A stretch of 64,000 nucleotides of DNA from Mycobacterium heidelbergense (GCF_010730745.1 NZ_AP022615.1:4340001-4404000); one strand, 5' to 3'; shown: positions 9,133-17,453, counted from the first letter of the stretch. Notes: generated from the letters alone by a model not told the origin. Program-made: numbers and translations.

Positions 9133-10305
9133 CTAGGGGCGGAGTCGATAACCTGCGGTCAGCTCCGGACGTTCGGACAAGAGTGTCTCAAGACGGCTGT
9201 CGGGCCAGAGTTCGATGAAGGGCATCTTGCCGTCGCGATTGTGCTTCTCAGCGACCGCCACAGCGTCAGTGGTGAATCGTCCGCTCGTGGCAAGGATTAG
9301 CGCTCTGATCGCAGGAGGTTCCCATAGAGAGAGGGTGCTCAATGTGTTTGTGATATCGGTCGGGCTGACCGACTTGGTGCTCCAGTGCTTTGCCTGGACG
9401 ATGACTCGTTCAATTCGGGTCGTTCCGCCGTCATCCTTTATCACACGTTCTGCAGACAGGTCACGTCCTCGGTCCGGCGCACGCGTTTTCATCAGCCATT
9501 CAACATTCTGATAGTTCGGAAACGAGCGCAACAAGTCGTACAGGAGGCGCTCGAATCCGTCGTCATCAAGAGAATCCCACGTCAATCCAACACTCACTCC
9601 GCCGGCGGGCCTCGAGGACGCCGCTTCGCCTAGATCTACGTCGGGGACGGGCAGCGGGTCTGATTCCGACAAGTGGGCCGCTTCAATGTCTGCGCGAACG
9701 GACGGCCAGTCCATTTCGAGGATGTCGTGCCAGTCGTGGCCCTCGCCGAAGTGAATGTGCCGGTGAAGGTCGTTCCAACGTCCTTTGCGCTCGGTTGTGT
9801 CCCCAAGGAGTCGCTCGATCTCGCTGATAGAGTCCGTGATCGCCGGGATTCTGGGGTCGTTGAGTCGTCCCGTCGAATCGTGCGGTATCGATTCGGCGAT
9901 CCGCGGGAGCGTCTCATTGATGGTTGATGTCAAGTCCATCAGGCGTTCATGTACGGCTTTGCGTCTTGATTGAGCCAACCGGAACCGATACTCGTCGAGT
10001 TGATTACCCGGTTCTTCCAGCCGGTTCAAGAGTGCGAAGGGGGACTCCCCAATATCGGCGTAGTCAATGAAGTCCTGGCCAACAGAATCCACGTCGGGAA
10101 GCTCTACGCTGACCGTCCAGCCGTGGATCGGCGGCAATCCCGTGCGGAGCGCAGTCCAGGTCCTCCGCAGATCCTCGTATTCCCGGCTCGACCCTCGACT
10201 CGGGCCTGAGGGGATCATTGGCTGGGCTCTCTTCCAGACCTGATCGAGTTTGACGAGATTCGCTGCGGCGCGGTCCATCACCTGCAGTAGCTCGTCAAGC
10301 GTCAC
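9133..10305 (-). CDS. Mrr-like restriction endonuclease
   Basis: The C-terminal 150 residues carry the Mrr/type IV fold signature: DDDGFERLLYDLL with Glu252, Asp282 in DRGRDL and the VIVQAKHW strand with Gln304-Ala-Lys306. This is the PD-(D/E)xK variant used by Mrr for modified DNA. The first 230 residues are helical, with a possible coiled coil, and are not recognisable; they may choose the target. It stands alone between the ImmA operon and a HEPN-motif gene, so it fits a defence island. The target, methylated phage DNA or other, cannot be read from the sequence. Confidence 0.75.
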   Translation of the reverse strand: MTLDELLQVMDRAAANLVKLDQVWKRAQPMIPSGPSRGSSREYEDLRRTWTALRTGLPPIHGWTVSVELPDVDSVGQDFIDYADIGESPFALLNRLEEPGNQLDEYRFRLAQSRRKAVHERLMDLTSTINETLPRIAESIPHDSTGRLNDPRIPAITDSISEIERLLGDTTERKGRWNDLHRHIHFGEGHDWHDILEMDWPSVRADIEAAHLSESDPLPVPDVDLGEAASSRPAGGVSVGLTWDSLDDDGFERLLYDLLRSFPNYQNVEWLMKTRAPDRGRDLSAERVIKDDGGTTRIERVIVQAKHWSTKSVSPTDITNTLSTLSLWEPPAIRALILATSGRFTTDAVAVAEKHNRDGKMPFIELWPDSRLETLLSERPELTAGYRLRP

Positions 10306-10461
10306 ACCTTTGATCGTGTCATCCTCACGGTTTCTGGAAACGTCCGGCCTTCTGGTCGCGACGGGTCCTGGTTACGCTGATCGCGCGAAATCGGAGGTCA
10401 GGAGCTACGCGGGCAGTTTTCCTAGATGCCCACGGCGCGTCTACCAGTACTGAGACGGACC

Positions 10462-10525
10462 GATTATGCAGGAATCGAATATCCAGGGTCACAGTAAACT
10501 ACTGCGTATTGCTCTGCAGGACAAC
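10462..10525 (+). repeat. Island repeat, copy R2
   Basis: ATTATGCAGGAATC, then GAATATCCAGGGTCAC, AGTAAACTA and the inverted arm CTGCGTATTGC. It lies in the shared upstream region of the divergent Mrr and HEPN genes. It lacks the CCCAACG tail seen in copies next to toxins. Confidence 0.75.
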
Positions 10526-10697
10526 ATATTTCGGCCGATCCCCTATAGGCTGGTGGCTCCTCGCGAACGGGTGGCGTGACGTATGAGTGCCCTCGGTGAG
10601 AGCGGTGATTAGCCTAAAATACAGGCGACATATAGTCGCGTCGATCACATGTTCGGGCTTGCGGATCGGCGTTGCTAGTTGCGACGACCGGATTGGC

Positions 10698-11984
10698 GTG
10701 CACCCGTTGGCTCAACCAGGGACCCCAGAGGTCGAACTGCGCCTAGAGCAGCGGCAAGCTCTGGCCGCATCCTGGATGCGACGTCTGCTGGGCGAGGCTG
10801 GCTTCGACGTATCACAGGCGAGTATGTCGCCCGAGCACCCGTTCATAATCGGTCCGCAAAACGGTCTGCATGTCACGGTTGCGCCAGTGGATTCGCCGCC
10901 GTGGATCGACGCGAAGTCGAGCGATCAAGAATGTCAGGCCGAGGTTGACGCAATAGTCGAGCGGAGCGCCGAGTTGTCCTTCGGCGCCCTGACGGACGAG
11001 GACGACTTCGGCGGTGTCATCTGGTATACGTGCACGCTTGCTGATGAAGAACCGAACCTGGCAGAAGCAATGTTCTTCTCCCGAATGCAGCAGATGCTGT
11101 ACACGCCAGCTCGGGTCGTTGGCTGGCTACGTCTAGGCGCCGGCGTACTGCTCAATTTCCGCGAGGATGACTCAAACCTTCCTGAAGGCGCGCCGGCGGG
11201 CGGGACCGTGTTATTCCACCCGAGGGTGTTCATCGATGTCTACATTGCGGTGCCCGGACCAGCTGACGGACCCCTGACCGCGCCTATTGCACGCCAATTC
11301 GCCGAGGTGGTCGCCGCGATCTGCACATTTGCACTCGGCCGACCAATTAATCTGCCGCCAATGATAATGCCGCTCCTCGAGATTCACGGTGTGACTGTCG
11401 ACGAGCTGGACGGACGCCGGAAAGACACCCAGCTCCTGACCTTGGCCCGGCAAGGCATCGCGCTCGACGCGATCTTCGACCTCCCAGTCGCAGACAAGGA
11501 CAGCTGGCTGCGTATTCGTGGCGCGTTACTTAGCTATGACGCGGCGCTGCGTCAGCAACGCGAGCAAGTCGCCATCATTCTGTTCGTCGCCGCCGCCGAG
11601 TGCCTCACGAATCCCTTTCAGCCCTGGAAGAAGGATCGCCTCACGACGAGATTCGTCAAATTCTTCGGTGAGCTGATGCCGGACCATCTCGACCAGATGG
11701 TCCAACATGGCAATTTCGAGCAGGCCTTTGGTGTCACTCGCGGGTCGAAGTCGGCGAAGACGTTGCGGCGCATCCTCCTGGAGCGGGTGTACGACTTTCG
11801 ATCTGAACCCGTCCACGAAGGTCTTGCGATGGCATACGAGGGCTTCGCACACTCGGCCGTGACGGGCCAGCGGCGGATGCTGGCGGCGTGGTTCGCGGAG
11901 TATGCGATTCTCTACTACCTCGAGGCGCCTCGGACGAGTCTGATAGGCCACCCTGTCACCGCGCCGAACCCGCCCACCGACTAA
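10698..11984 (+). CDS. Putative HEPN-domain protein (Apea-like), possible RNase effector
   Basis: The protein has about 428 residues from a GTG at 10698; a GTG at 10587 is possible but gives an atypical leader. The C-terminal third looks like a HEPN helix bundle: AIILFVAAAECLTNPF carries the conserved Glu, and FRSEPVHEG at nucleotides 11796-11822 contains R-x4-H, the HEPN RNase signature. The first 300 residues show no known domain. Apea-type HEPN proteins occur in defence systems. Neighbouring Mrr and Hachiman genes support a defence role, but both fold and role are inferred from a short motif. Confidence 0.5.
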   Translation: MHPLAQPGTPEVELRLEQRQALAASWMRRLLGEAGFDVSQASMSPEHPFIIGPQNGLHVTVAPVDSPPWIDAKSSDQECQAEVDAIVERSAELSFGALTDEDDFGGVIWYTCTLADEEPNLAEAMFFSRMQQMLYTPARVVGWLRLGAGVLLNFREDDSNLPEGAPAGGTVLFHPRVFIDVYIAVPGPADGPLTAPIARQFAEVVAAICTFALGRPINLPPMIMPLLEIHGVTVDELDGRRKDTQLLTLARQGIALDAIFDLPVADKDSWLRIRGALLSYDAALRQQREQVAIILFVAAAECLTNPFQPWKKDRLTTRFVKFFGELMPDHLDQMVQHGNFEQAFGVTRGSKSAKTLRRILLERVYDFRSEPVHEGLAMAYEGFAHSAVTGQRRMLAAWFAEYAILYYLEAPRTSLIGHPVTAPNPPTD

Positions 11985-12140
11985 AGGGCGGTGTCGGCGC
12001 CGGGGGGACCTTCTAGCTGATGGGCTCCAGGGGCGATAACAAACGCGGCAAGAAGCGAAGCACGTAACTCTAGGAGTCGCATCGGCGGCGCACGGCGGAC
12101 GGTTTACCCCCACGCGCGCTCCCCCGGCCCAGGTTCTCGA

Positions 12141-12215
12141 GGAATATGCATGAATCGAATATGCAGAGTTACCAGTAAACCACTGCATATTGCACCGCGG
12201 CCCAACGGTTCTCGC
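12141..12215 (+). repeat. Island repeat, copy R3 (at 3' end of mazF)
   Basis: Box 1 is GAATATGCATGAATC and box 2 GAATATGCAGAGTTACC, then CAGTAAACCA and the inverted box CTGCATATTGC. A GCCCAACGGTTCTCGC-like tail ends directly at the mazF stop codon. AATATGCAG (12158-12166) and CTGCATATT (12183-12191) are perfect inverted arms. Confidence 0.85.
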
Positions 12216-12560
12216 CTATCGTGCAAGGCCGAGGAATGCCATCATCGCTCGTTCGACCTCGACGACTTGCTCCGCTGTCAGCCGACCGACTCGGGCGTGG
12301 ACGTTTGACCTTTTGATGGTTGTGAGCTTGTCGATCATCACGTCACTGTCGTGATCAAGTCCGGATAACCGGCCGTGTCCGCCGGCTATCCGGATGCGCA
12401 TCAACGGCGCATCCAACAGCGTCCTGGACATGGGAGCAACAGTTACGGAACTCGTGGCATCAAAGAGGTCATCCTGAACAATCACCGCGGGACGCGGTTT
12501 GGTCGCGTAGACGCCCCCTGCTACGGTCCAGATCTCCCCTCTATTCACTCCTCGTCCCAT
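12216..12560 (-). CDS. mazF: MazF/PemK-family endoribonuclease toxin
   Basis: This 114-residue protein shows the MazF features in order: RGEIWTVAGG with the active-site Arg, KPRPAVIVQDDLF, TVAPMSRT strand, SDVMIDKLTTI and the terminal helix VVEVERAMMAFLGL. It would cleave mRNA in the cytoplasm unless bound by its antitoxin. Its start lies inside the end of mazE (16-bp overlap), the usual antitoxin-first operon. A 261-bp copy of its 3' part, with one difference, lies at 18724-18984. Confidence 0.92.
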   Translation of the reverse strand: MGRGVNRGEIWTVAGGVYATKPRPAVIVQDDLFDATSSVTVAPMSRTLLDAPLMRIRIAGGHGRLSGLDHDSDVMIDKLTTIKRSNVHARVGRLTAEQVVEVERAMMAFLGLAR

Positions 12561-12751
12561 GGCGTCGAGATGGCCTCAATGAAGTCCTGGTCATCGGTGC
12601 TTTCGTCCGCTCGTGCGACCAACGAAGCCTGACGATGTGCCTCGGCGGCAAAACTCTCAGTGCGCACGTCAGGCACCCAGACCTGCAGCGGCCGCAGGCC
12701 CCGCTCCCGCATCCGCCGTCGGTACTCGCCGACTCTTTCCCTCACCGCCAT
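12545..12751 (-). CDS. mazE: MazE-type antitoxin
   Basis: This 68-residue protein has a basic N-terminus (VREYRRRMRERGLRPLQVWVP-type, as in the mycobacterial MazE-like antitoxins once called DUF3018) and an acidic C-terminal tail (DESTDDQDFIEAISTPWDEE) suited to masking MazF. It precedes and overlaps mazF. A 12-bp palindrome starts 9 bp upstream of its ATG and is the likely autoregulatory operator. Confidence 0.85.
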   Translation of the reverse strand: MAVRERVGEYRRRMRERGLRPLQVWVPDVRTESFAAEAHRQASLVARADESTDDQDFIEAISTPWDEE

Positions 12752-12759
12752 GCCGATAT

Positions 12760-12771
12760 GTTACATGTAAC
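12760..12771. promoter_or_regulatory. mazEF operator candidate
   Basis: GTTACATGTAAC is a perfect 12-bp palindrome immediately upstream of mazE, where MazE-MazF complexes usually bind. Confidence 0.55.
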
Positions 12772-12944
12772 GCCGAAGCTAGGCAGCCGGATAGTCAGAT
12801 GGCGGGGACGGCAAACAAACATCCAAGCCACGGCGTCGCTCGACGGTTCGCCTGAGCTGCCTGCCAGCGCAAAATCATGGAGGCGCAAAGGCCCGGACAC
12901 CAGCGGTTTTCGGAGGATTTGGTCTGGGCAGGACTCCTTGATAA

Positions 12945-12976
12945 TGTATGACACAGCATATATGCTGTATCATACA
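12945..12976. promoter_or_regulatory. 32-bp operator palindrome upstream of hydrolase-marR
   Basis: The core ACAGCATATATGCTGT (12953-12968) is a perfect 16-bp palindrome. The flanks TGTATGA and TCATACA extend the symmetry to 32 bp with one mismatched pair. It ends 39 bp before the alpha/beta hydrolase ATG. The marR gene of the same unit makes MarR the obvious ligand. The AT-rich core may overlap the -10 region. Confidence 0.7.
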
Positions 12977-13015
12977 CATACCAGAAGTGTCCGACCGGCA
13001 AGCAAGGAAGCGACT

Positions 13016-13771
13016 ATGACCACCACTGAACCCACCATCGTGACCATCCCGTGCTTCTCGGGAGCGCCGTGGGACGATCGCCAACTCAGCCCGTTCGCCG
13101 GCCACGAGGTCCTGACCATGCGGCTGCCCGAAGGGATCAACGATGTTGAGGCCTACGCTGACTTCGTCGCCGCGCAGGTGGGCGACCTCGATTCCTATGT
13201 GCTGGTGGGAGATTCCTTCGGCGCGGTGATCGCCCTGACCCTGGCCACCCGCCGGCCTATGGGGCTGGCCGCGTTGGTGTTGTCCGGCGGCTTTGCGGCC
13301 AATCCGCTGCCCCGGTGGAAGGGAGTCGCCTCCCGGGCCTCGCGCTTTGCGGGGGGCCCGCTCTACCGGCAGGGCACGCTGCGGTTCCATGCCTTCCAAT
13401 TGGCCTCGAAGTTCGATGCATCTGCCGAAATCCCCCACACACAGAACGACTATCGGCAGCTGTTCATCGAAAACACCCCGCGACGCAGCTACACCGCGCG
13501 CGTCACCTCCGTGATCGACTTCGACGTCCGCGATCGACTGGACCGGGTCAACGTCCCGACGCTGCTCGTGACACCAGAAGACGACAAGCTCGTGGGCGAA
13601 GACGCCGCCAAAGACATGCTCGCCGGCATTCCCCGAGCCCGTGAGGTGATACTGCCGAACACGGGTCACATGTTCCGTTTCACCCACCCCGATCTATACG
13701 GGCACACCATCGCCGAATTCATCGATGACGCGATCGCGGCCCACGGCCACGCCGCCGAGCCGTCACTGTGA
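13016..13771 (+). CDS. Alpha/beta hydrolase
   Basis: This 251-residue enzyme has the nucleophile elbow GDSFGA, a catalytic Asp in TPEDDKLVGED and a His in NTGHMF, a full Ser-Asp-His triad. The cap region (PRWKGVASRASRF) is short. ATG at 13016 is chosen over upstream in-frame starts because AGGAAG sits 6 bp before it and a palindromic operator lies upstream. The substrate is unknown. The marR gene follows after 22 bp, suggesting that a small aromatic or lipophilic compound induces the unit. The open frame before 13016 is non-coding. Confidence 0.85.
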   Translation: MTTTEPTIVTIPCFSGAPWDDRQLSPFAGHEVLTMRLPEGINDVEAYADFVAAQVGDLDSYVLVGDSFGAVIALTLATRRPMGLAALVLSGGFAANPLPRWKGVASRASRFAGGPLYRQGTLRFHAFQLASKFDASAEIPHTQNDYRQLFIENTPRRSYTARVTSVIDFDVRDRLDRVNVPTLLVTPEDDKLVGEDAAKDMLAGIPRAREVILPNTGHMFRFTHPDLYGHTIAEFIDDAIAAHGHAAEPSL

Positions 13772-13793
13772 CGGCGGTCGATAAGCTGCGCGG

Positions 13794-14246
13794 GTGAGAC
13801 CTGGCGAGCACCTGCGGTATCTAGTCCTCGCCGCCCAGCGGGAGGGCAATCGAATGTTCGCTGCGGCGCTCAAGCCGCTCGGGCTCACCCCGGCGTGGGC
13901 CGAAACGATCAGCGTGCTCGACGAACGCGAACCGTTGACCATCCGGGAGCTGGGACTGCTATTGGTGTGCGAAGGTGAGCATCCCAGCCGCCTGGTGAAC
14001 CGGATGGTGTCGGCCGCTCTGCTCACCACAGAGCCGTCACCCGATGATGATCGGGCCCGCTGGATAAAACTCACCCCCGCCGCTCGAGCCCTGCTTCCCA
14101 GGGTCCGCGAGATCGAAGACCAACTGCACACCGCAATCGAGACGACGGTCAACTCGACTGACCTTGAGGCGTGCCGAGCTGTCCTGGGGAACTTCGTCGA
14201 CGGGCTGCCCGCCGGAGAGGCACTCCAGCGACGCGTCTCTCGCTAG
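13794..14246 (+). CDS. MarR-family transcriptional regulator
   Basis: This 150-residue winged-helix protein has a GTG start. The recognition region LTIRELGLLLVCEGEHPSRL and the wing SPDDDRARWIKLTPAARALL are typical of MarR. Helices at both ends form the dimer. It lies 22 bp after the hydrolase and probably represses both genes at the palindrome at 12945-12976 until a ligand binds. Confidence 0.88.
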   Translation: MRPGEHLRYLVLAAQREGNRMFAAALKPLGLTPAWAETISVLDEREPLTIRELGLLLVCEGEHPSRLVNRMVSAALLTTEPSPDDDRARWIKLTPAARALLPRVREIEDQLHTAIETTVNSTDLEACRAVLGNFVDGLPAGEALQRRVSR

Positions 14247-14363
14247 CTCAGCCTCGGCCAAACAATCGATTCCCGCGCCTCGAAGTCGGGTAGTGCCGCC
14301 CCAGCGGGCTGTCCATGTGTACCCCAACGAAGAAAACCCCACGATTGTGGCGTCCGGGCCGAA

Positions 14364-14585
14364 TTGGCCACGTTGATCGCAGCCGGGAAGCCATCCGTCG
14401 TAGTGAACACAATCTGCCCGTTCGGCGAGACAAGCGCACCGCCCGCCCGGGCGGTCGCGGCAGCCGGGAGCCACTATGTGGATCTGACCAACGAGCTGCC
14501 GCCCGTTCGGGCGGTGCTGAACCTGGATGCCGAGGCGCCACGCGCGCACGTCACGCTGGACACCGGACGGCCCGCGAGGCACTAG
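14364..14585 (+). pseudogene. Saccharopine dehydrogenase-like / trans-acting enoyl reductase fragment
   Basis: About 70 residues (VVVNTICPFGETSAPPARAV, then GSHYVDLTNELPPVRAVL) match the middle of the Rossmann domain of mycobacterial saccharopine-dehydrogenase-like reductases. The nucleotide-binding N-terminus and everything after about residue 130 are missing. It is a remnant, probably of a gene cut during island assembly. The remaining bases up to 14701 hold nothing recognisable. Confidence 0.6.
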
Positions 14586-14701
14586 CAAACAATCAAGCGA
14601 CGTACGCGGCCCGCGCATTCCCAACCGAACCGGCCGTAACCATGCCGGAAAACCGATATCTGACCCCTGCACCGCCCACGGTTCCACGGCGATCACATGA
14701 G

Positions 14702-14779
14702 CAGGAATACGGCGGAATCGAATACGGCGGGTTACCAGTAAAGTACGCCGTATTACACTGCAGCCCAACGGTTATCGCT
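14702..14779 (+). repeat. Island repeat, copy R4 (best-formed)
   Basis: Box 1 is GAATACGGCGGAATC and box 2 GAATACGGCGGGTTACC, then AGTAAAGTA, the inverted box CGCCGTATTAC and the tail CAGCCCAACGGTTATCGC. Arms AATACGGCG (14721-14729) and CGCCGTATT (14746-14754) pair perfectly although three positions differ from R3; the changes are compensatory. Confidence 0.88.
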
Positions 14780-14846
14780 GTCTATTCTAGGTTTAGTTGT
14801 CGGGTTTCAGATAATGATGACAACCTGTCCGGGCAGTGAACTTGCT

Positions 14847-15194
14847 CTATTTTGTTTCGTTCGGGTGACTGGTATGTACCTGCTCCAGGTACACCGTGCG
14901 GTCCTCGACGAAGAACCAGATGCGGGCGGTGCCCTTGAGCGTTGGCTTGTGCTGCCAGCGCTCGTGGATCTTGTCCCCGCGGGCGATCGTGCCGAGTTCG
15001 CCGCGCAGCGGGTAGTTGGTTGGTGTCTTGGCCAGAGGGGTTCGCGTCAGAAAGTCCCAGGCCTCCGCGAGGGGATTGCGGATAGTTGCGGCGAGGTCCT
15101 GCCAGCCCTTGGCTGCGTCGGCGGTAGCGTAGCGAATCTCGAACTCGAGCTTCTTCGGAGGACGAGGGACCAGTTCGCCGCGCTTGGCGGCCAC
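14847..15194 (-). CDS. RelE/ParE-like toxin
   Basis: This 115-residue basic protein has a RelE-like layout: EFEIRYATADAAKGWQDLAA as the leading helix hairpin, RGELGTIARGDKIHERWQHK and ARIWFFVEDRTVYLEQVHT as the closing strands. Family members cut mRNA on the ribosome or inhibit gyrase; which applies here cannot be told. It follows the Phd/YefM antitoxin by 2 bp. About 65 bp separate its stop from repeat R4. Confidence 0.7.
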   Translation of the reverse strand: MAAKRGELVPRPPKKLEFEIRYATADAAKGWQDLAATIRNPLAEAWDFLTRTPLAKTPTNYPLRGELGTIARGDKIHERWQHKPTLKGTARIWFFVEDRTVYLEQVHTSHPNETK

Positions 15195-15196
15195 GG

Positions 15197-15655
15197 CTAC
15201 GGCCGCTCTACGACGGCGTCGTCATCGTCCAACCACTCCGGCTCGCCCCGGTTGAGTCCGGCGGCGACGGCGGTCGCGGTCTCTTTCCACGAGGTCAGTT
15301 CCGTGAGCACCAGATGAGGCTGGTCAGTGGAGAACGACGCCCGTGCGGCGTCGACGAGGTCCTGGGCGCAGGTGGCCCGGTCGTCGGGTGACAGTGCAAG
15401 CATCCACGGAAAGGCCCTGGACATCCGCTCGGCGAGCGGACCGTTGTCGTCCACCGCCACGCCGATGAGCTGCGCGGCGAATTGGAGCATGCGGTTGCGG
15501 CTTTCCGCCTCGCGCTGCGACATGAGCACGAGCGCCTCGCCGTCGCGCCGAGTCACCGTGACCGGGTGGTCCTCAGCCTCGGCGAACACCTCTGCGGAGT
15601 GCTTGCTCAGGTCCGAGGAGCGGCGCGTGGTGGCGCGGAGGGCTGTCGTGGCCAT
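15197..15655 (-). CDS. Phd/YefM-type antitoxin
   Basis: This 152-residue protein starts at ATG 15655. The N-terminal Phd/YefM fold is clear: TRRSSDLSKHSAEVFAEAED, then HPVTVTRRDGEALVLMSQRE. A long helical C-terminus, ending in an acidic tail (EPEWLDDDDAVVERP), should wrap the toxin. A 12-bp palindrome covers the start codon and may serve autoregulation. An in-frame start 54 codons upstream is ignored because that leader is not antitoxin-like. Confidence 0.85.
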   Translation of the reverse strand: MATTALRATTRRSSDLSKHSAEVFAEAEDHPVTVTRRDGEALVLMSQREAESRNRMLQFAAQLIGVAVDDNGPLAERMSRAFPWMLALSPDDRATCAQDLVDAARASFSTDQPHLVLTELTSWKETATAVAAGLNRGEPEWLDDDDAVVERP

Positions 15656-15664
15656 ATCGATATG
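15653..15664. promoter_or_regulatory. Phd/YefM operator candidate
   Basis: CATATCGATATG is a perfect palindrome overlapping the antitoxin start codon, and an AT-rich stretch (ATGATATTC) follows. Phd/YefM proteins often bind such palindromes at their promoter. Confidence 0.45.
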
Positions 15665-15868
15665 ATATTCGGAACGTGTTCGGAAGTCCACTGTGCGGCG
15701 GACCACATCAACTCCCCGTTGATCGAGATGCAAGGCCGTCGCTCCGCTAGCAAACAAGCAACTCCCCTGGACCTCAACCTCGCCGGGGCCTATGCGTGCC
15801 GCCGTACTGGCGGTCAACTATGTGGTCGCGAACCGTTCCCACATGGCCCCCGACCCACACCGCAACGC

Positions 15869-15946
15869 AGGAATACGGCGGAATCGAATATGACGGGTTA
15901 CCAGTAACCACTGCATATTGCATTGCGCTCCAATTATTTTCATCCG
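15869..15946 (+). repeat. Island repeat, copy R5 (at 3' end of pemK)
   Basis: Box 1 is GAATACGGCGGAATC and box 2 GAATATGACGGGTTACC, then AGTAACCA and the inverted box CTGCATATTGC, with a CCAATTATTTTCATCCG tail unlike the CCCAACG tail of most copies. The same variant tail recurs in R9, the repeat attached to the second pemK copy. Confidence 0.82.
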
Positions 15947-15966
15947 ATGCGGCGACGGTAGAGCGC

Positions 15967-16278
15967 TCAGCGATCGAGGACGATACGCAGTGCCGCATCT
16001 ACGCGGCGCATCTCGTCGAAGCTGAGGAACCCGACGCTCTTACCGAGCCGGCCCGGGTCGACCGCCGCAGCCTGCTCGGCAAGCACCCGGGTGTTCACGC
16101 CGCCGATTTCAACCTCGGGACGAAAGCTGGCGGCACGAGCCGACGTTGACGTTGGCGCAACCAGCCAGGTCGACAGCGGCAGTTGGTCTGACTGGACGAC
16201 GACGGCGTAGCGGGAACCCGATTGCTCGTGACCGCGGCTCCCCCGCGGGGCATGCAACTGAAAGACCTCACCACGCAC
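15967..16278 (-). CDS. PemK/MazF-family toxin
   Basis: This 103-residue toxin starts from GTG at 16278. It begins RGEVFQLHAPRGSRGHEQSG with SRYAVVVQSD, the MazF substrate loop and strand. WLVAPTSTSARAASFRPEV follows, and FLSFDEMRRVDAALRIVL forms the terminal helix. It overlaps the antitoxin's end by 11 bp. A decayed copy of the pair lies at 22317-22716. Confidence 0.88.
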   Translation of the reverse strand: MRGEVFQLHAPRGSRGHEQSGSRYAVVVQSDQLPLSTWLVAPTSTSARAASFRPEVEIGGVNTRVLAEQAAAVDPGRLGKSVGFLSFDEMRRVDAALRIVLDR

Positions 16279-16501
16279 GCAGCGTCTCCATATCGCGCAG
16301 CACCTGCATGGCCTCAGCGCGATCGGACTCGTCTTCAGCAAGCCTTTCCGCCTCGGCGCGAATCGCCGCACTGGCTTTCCGTCGTGCTGCATCGATGAGA
16401 GCAGATCGAACGGCTGCGGACACAGCCGTGCCATCTTTGGTCAAGACCTCCAGCGCCTTCGATGTGTCTTCGTCCGGCCGGAAGGTAATCGTGTCAGCCA
16501 T
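16268..16501 (-). CDS. RHH-type antitoxin of PemK
   Basis: This 77-residue protein starts at ATG 16501. ADTITFRPDEDTSKALEVL gives the ribbon strand and first helix of a ribbon-helix-helix dimer, and GTAVSAAVRSALIDAARR gives the second helix. The C-terminal half is charged and helical and would bind the toxin. Upstream bases to 16700 hold no gene. Confidence 0.85.
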   Translation of the reverse strand: MADTITFRPDEDTSKALEVLTKDGTAVSAAVRSALIDAARRKASAAIRAEAERLAEDESDRAEAMQVLRDMETLRAW

Positions 16502-16705
16502 AGCAATAGTGTACGACGTTTTGTAAGACAGTCGCTGGATGGGCAAAAGTGACGTTTCGTAGAGCAGCTGCAACTCTCCAGGCGCAGGATGAGCAAGCCG
16601 GATCCGTCGCGACGCGACGCCTGCTGCGCCGATTAGGCCAAGTACCCCCGCCGAACTGACCAATCTCAATGATGCGCTCAGGCTCTATTTGGCGCTGTAA
16701 CGGCG

Positions 16706-16782
16706 GGAATATACAGCAATCGAATACGCAGAGTTACCAGTAACCTACTGCATATCATGTTGTTGCCCAACGCTTTTCATCG
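16706..16782 (+). repeat. Island repeat, copy R6 (at 3' end of vapC)
   Basis: GAATATACAGCAATC, GAATACGCAGAGTTACC, CAGTAACCTA, CTGCATATC and GCCCAACGCTTTTCATCG. The last base touches the vapC stop codon at 16783, as in R3. Confidence 0.85.
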
Positions 16783-17220
16783 CTAGTTGTCAGTTCCCTG
16801 CTGGTGGTACGGGTGGGTGACCGATCGGAGTTCCAGTCGCGGGATTCCTGCGAAGTCGGCGGGATTGCATGTGTATAGCGGCACCGCATGTGCGATTGCG
16901 CTGGCTGCGATGAGTGCGTCGTATGCTCGCGCAGCCGGCTTGCGCCCCGACGCGCGCAGTGCCGCCGCTACGCTGCCAAATGCTCGGGCGCAGTCTCCAT
17001 CGAACGGAAGTACGTCAAAGTCCGCCTCGGCCTGCTGGAGGTGTTGTTGGCGGGCACTGCGCTCGGCATCGTCGCGCGTGACGTGCGGACCTACGGAAAG
17101 CTCGGCCAGCGTTATCGCGCTAATCACCGATTCGTCGGGAAGCTCGGTCGGGTCGGATATCTGGCCTAGCAGGATCACAGTGGAGGTATCCAGCATCCCC
17201 CGGTCCTGGGCTTCCGTCAC
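16783..17220 (-). CDS. vapC: VapC-family PIN ribonuclease toxin
   Basis: This 145-residue protein has LDTSTVILLG with the first catalytic Asp, ISAITLAELSVG with Glu, RAYDALIAASAIAHAVPLYT with the third acid, and TCNPADFAGIP with the last Asp. This is a complete PIN active site for Mg-dependent RNA cleavage, usually of tRNA or rRNA. It overlaps vapB by ATGA. Confidence 0.92.
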   Translation of the reverse strand: MTEAQDRGMLDTSTVILLGQISDPTELPDESVISAITLAELSVGPHVTRDDAERSARQQHLQQAEADFDVLPFDGDCARAFGSVAAALRASGRKPAARAYDALIAASAIAHAVPLYTCNPADFAGIPRLELRSVTHPYHQQGTDN

Positions 17221-17453
17221 AGCGACGGGTCGATCAGGTTGTCGATGTCGCGCCGGAGGGCGTCCGGGTTTACCTGTGGAAGATTCTTACGGCGACGAAT
17301 CAGTTCCGCTGGGCGGGCGCTGGAACGAGGCAGAGGGCGAAGCTCTGCTACCGGCGTGCCGTCCCGGGTAATGACGATGCGCTCACCGCGCTCCACACGG
17401 CGCAGAACTTCTCCTCCGCTGTTCCGGAGTTCGCGCACCGTCACTGTATCCAT
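17217..17453 (-). CDS. vapB: VapB antitoxin (Phd/YefM fold)
   Basis: This 78-residue protein starts at ATG 17453. DTVTVRELRNSGGEVLRRVE and RGERIVITRDGTPVAELRPL are the Phd/YefM core; the C-terminus (RRDIDNLIDPSL) inserts into VapC. TCACCGGTGA lies 14 bp upstream. Confidence 0.9.
   Translation of the reverse strand: MDTVTVRELRNSGGEVLRRVERGERIVITRDGTPVAELRPLPRSSARPAELIRRRKNLPQVNPDALRRDIDNLIDPSL

Noticed and set aside
12635..13015. Upstream extension of the alpha/beta hydrolase frame
   Set aside because: It crosses the mazEF operator and the 32-bp palindrome and encodes no protein-like sequence; ATG at 13016 has a good ribosome site.
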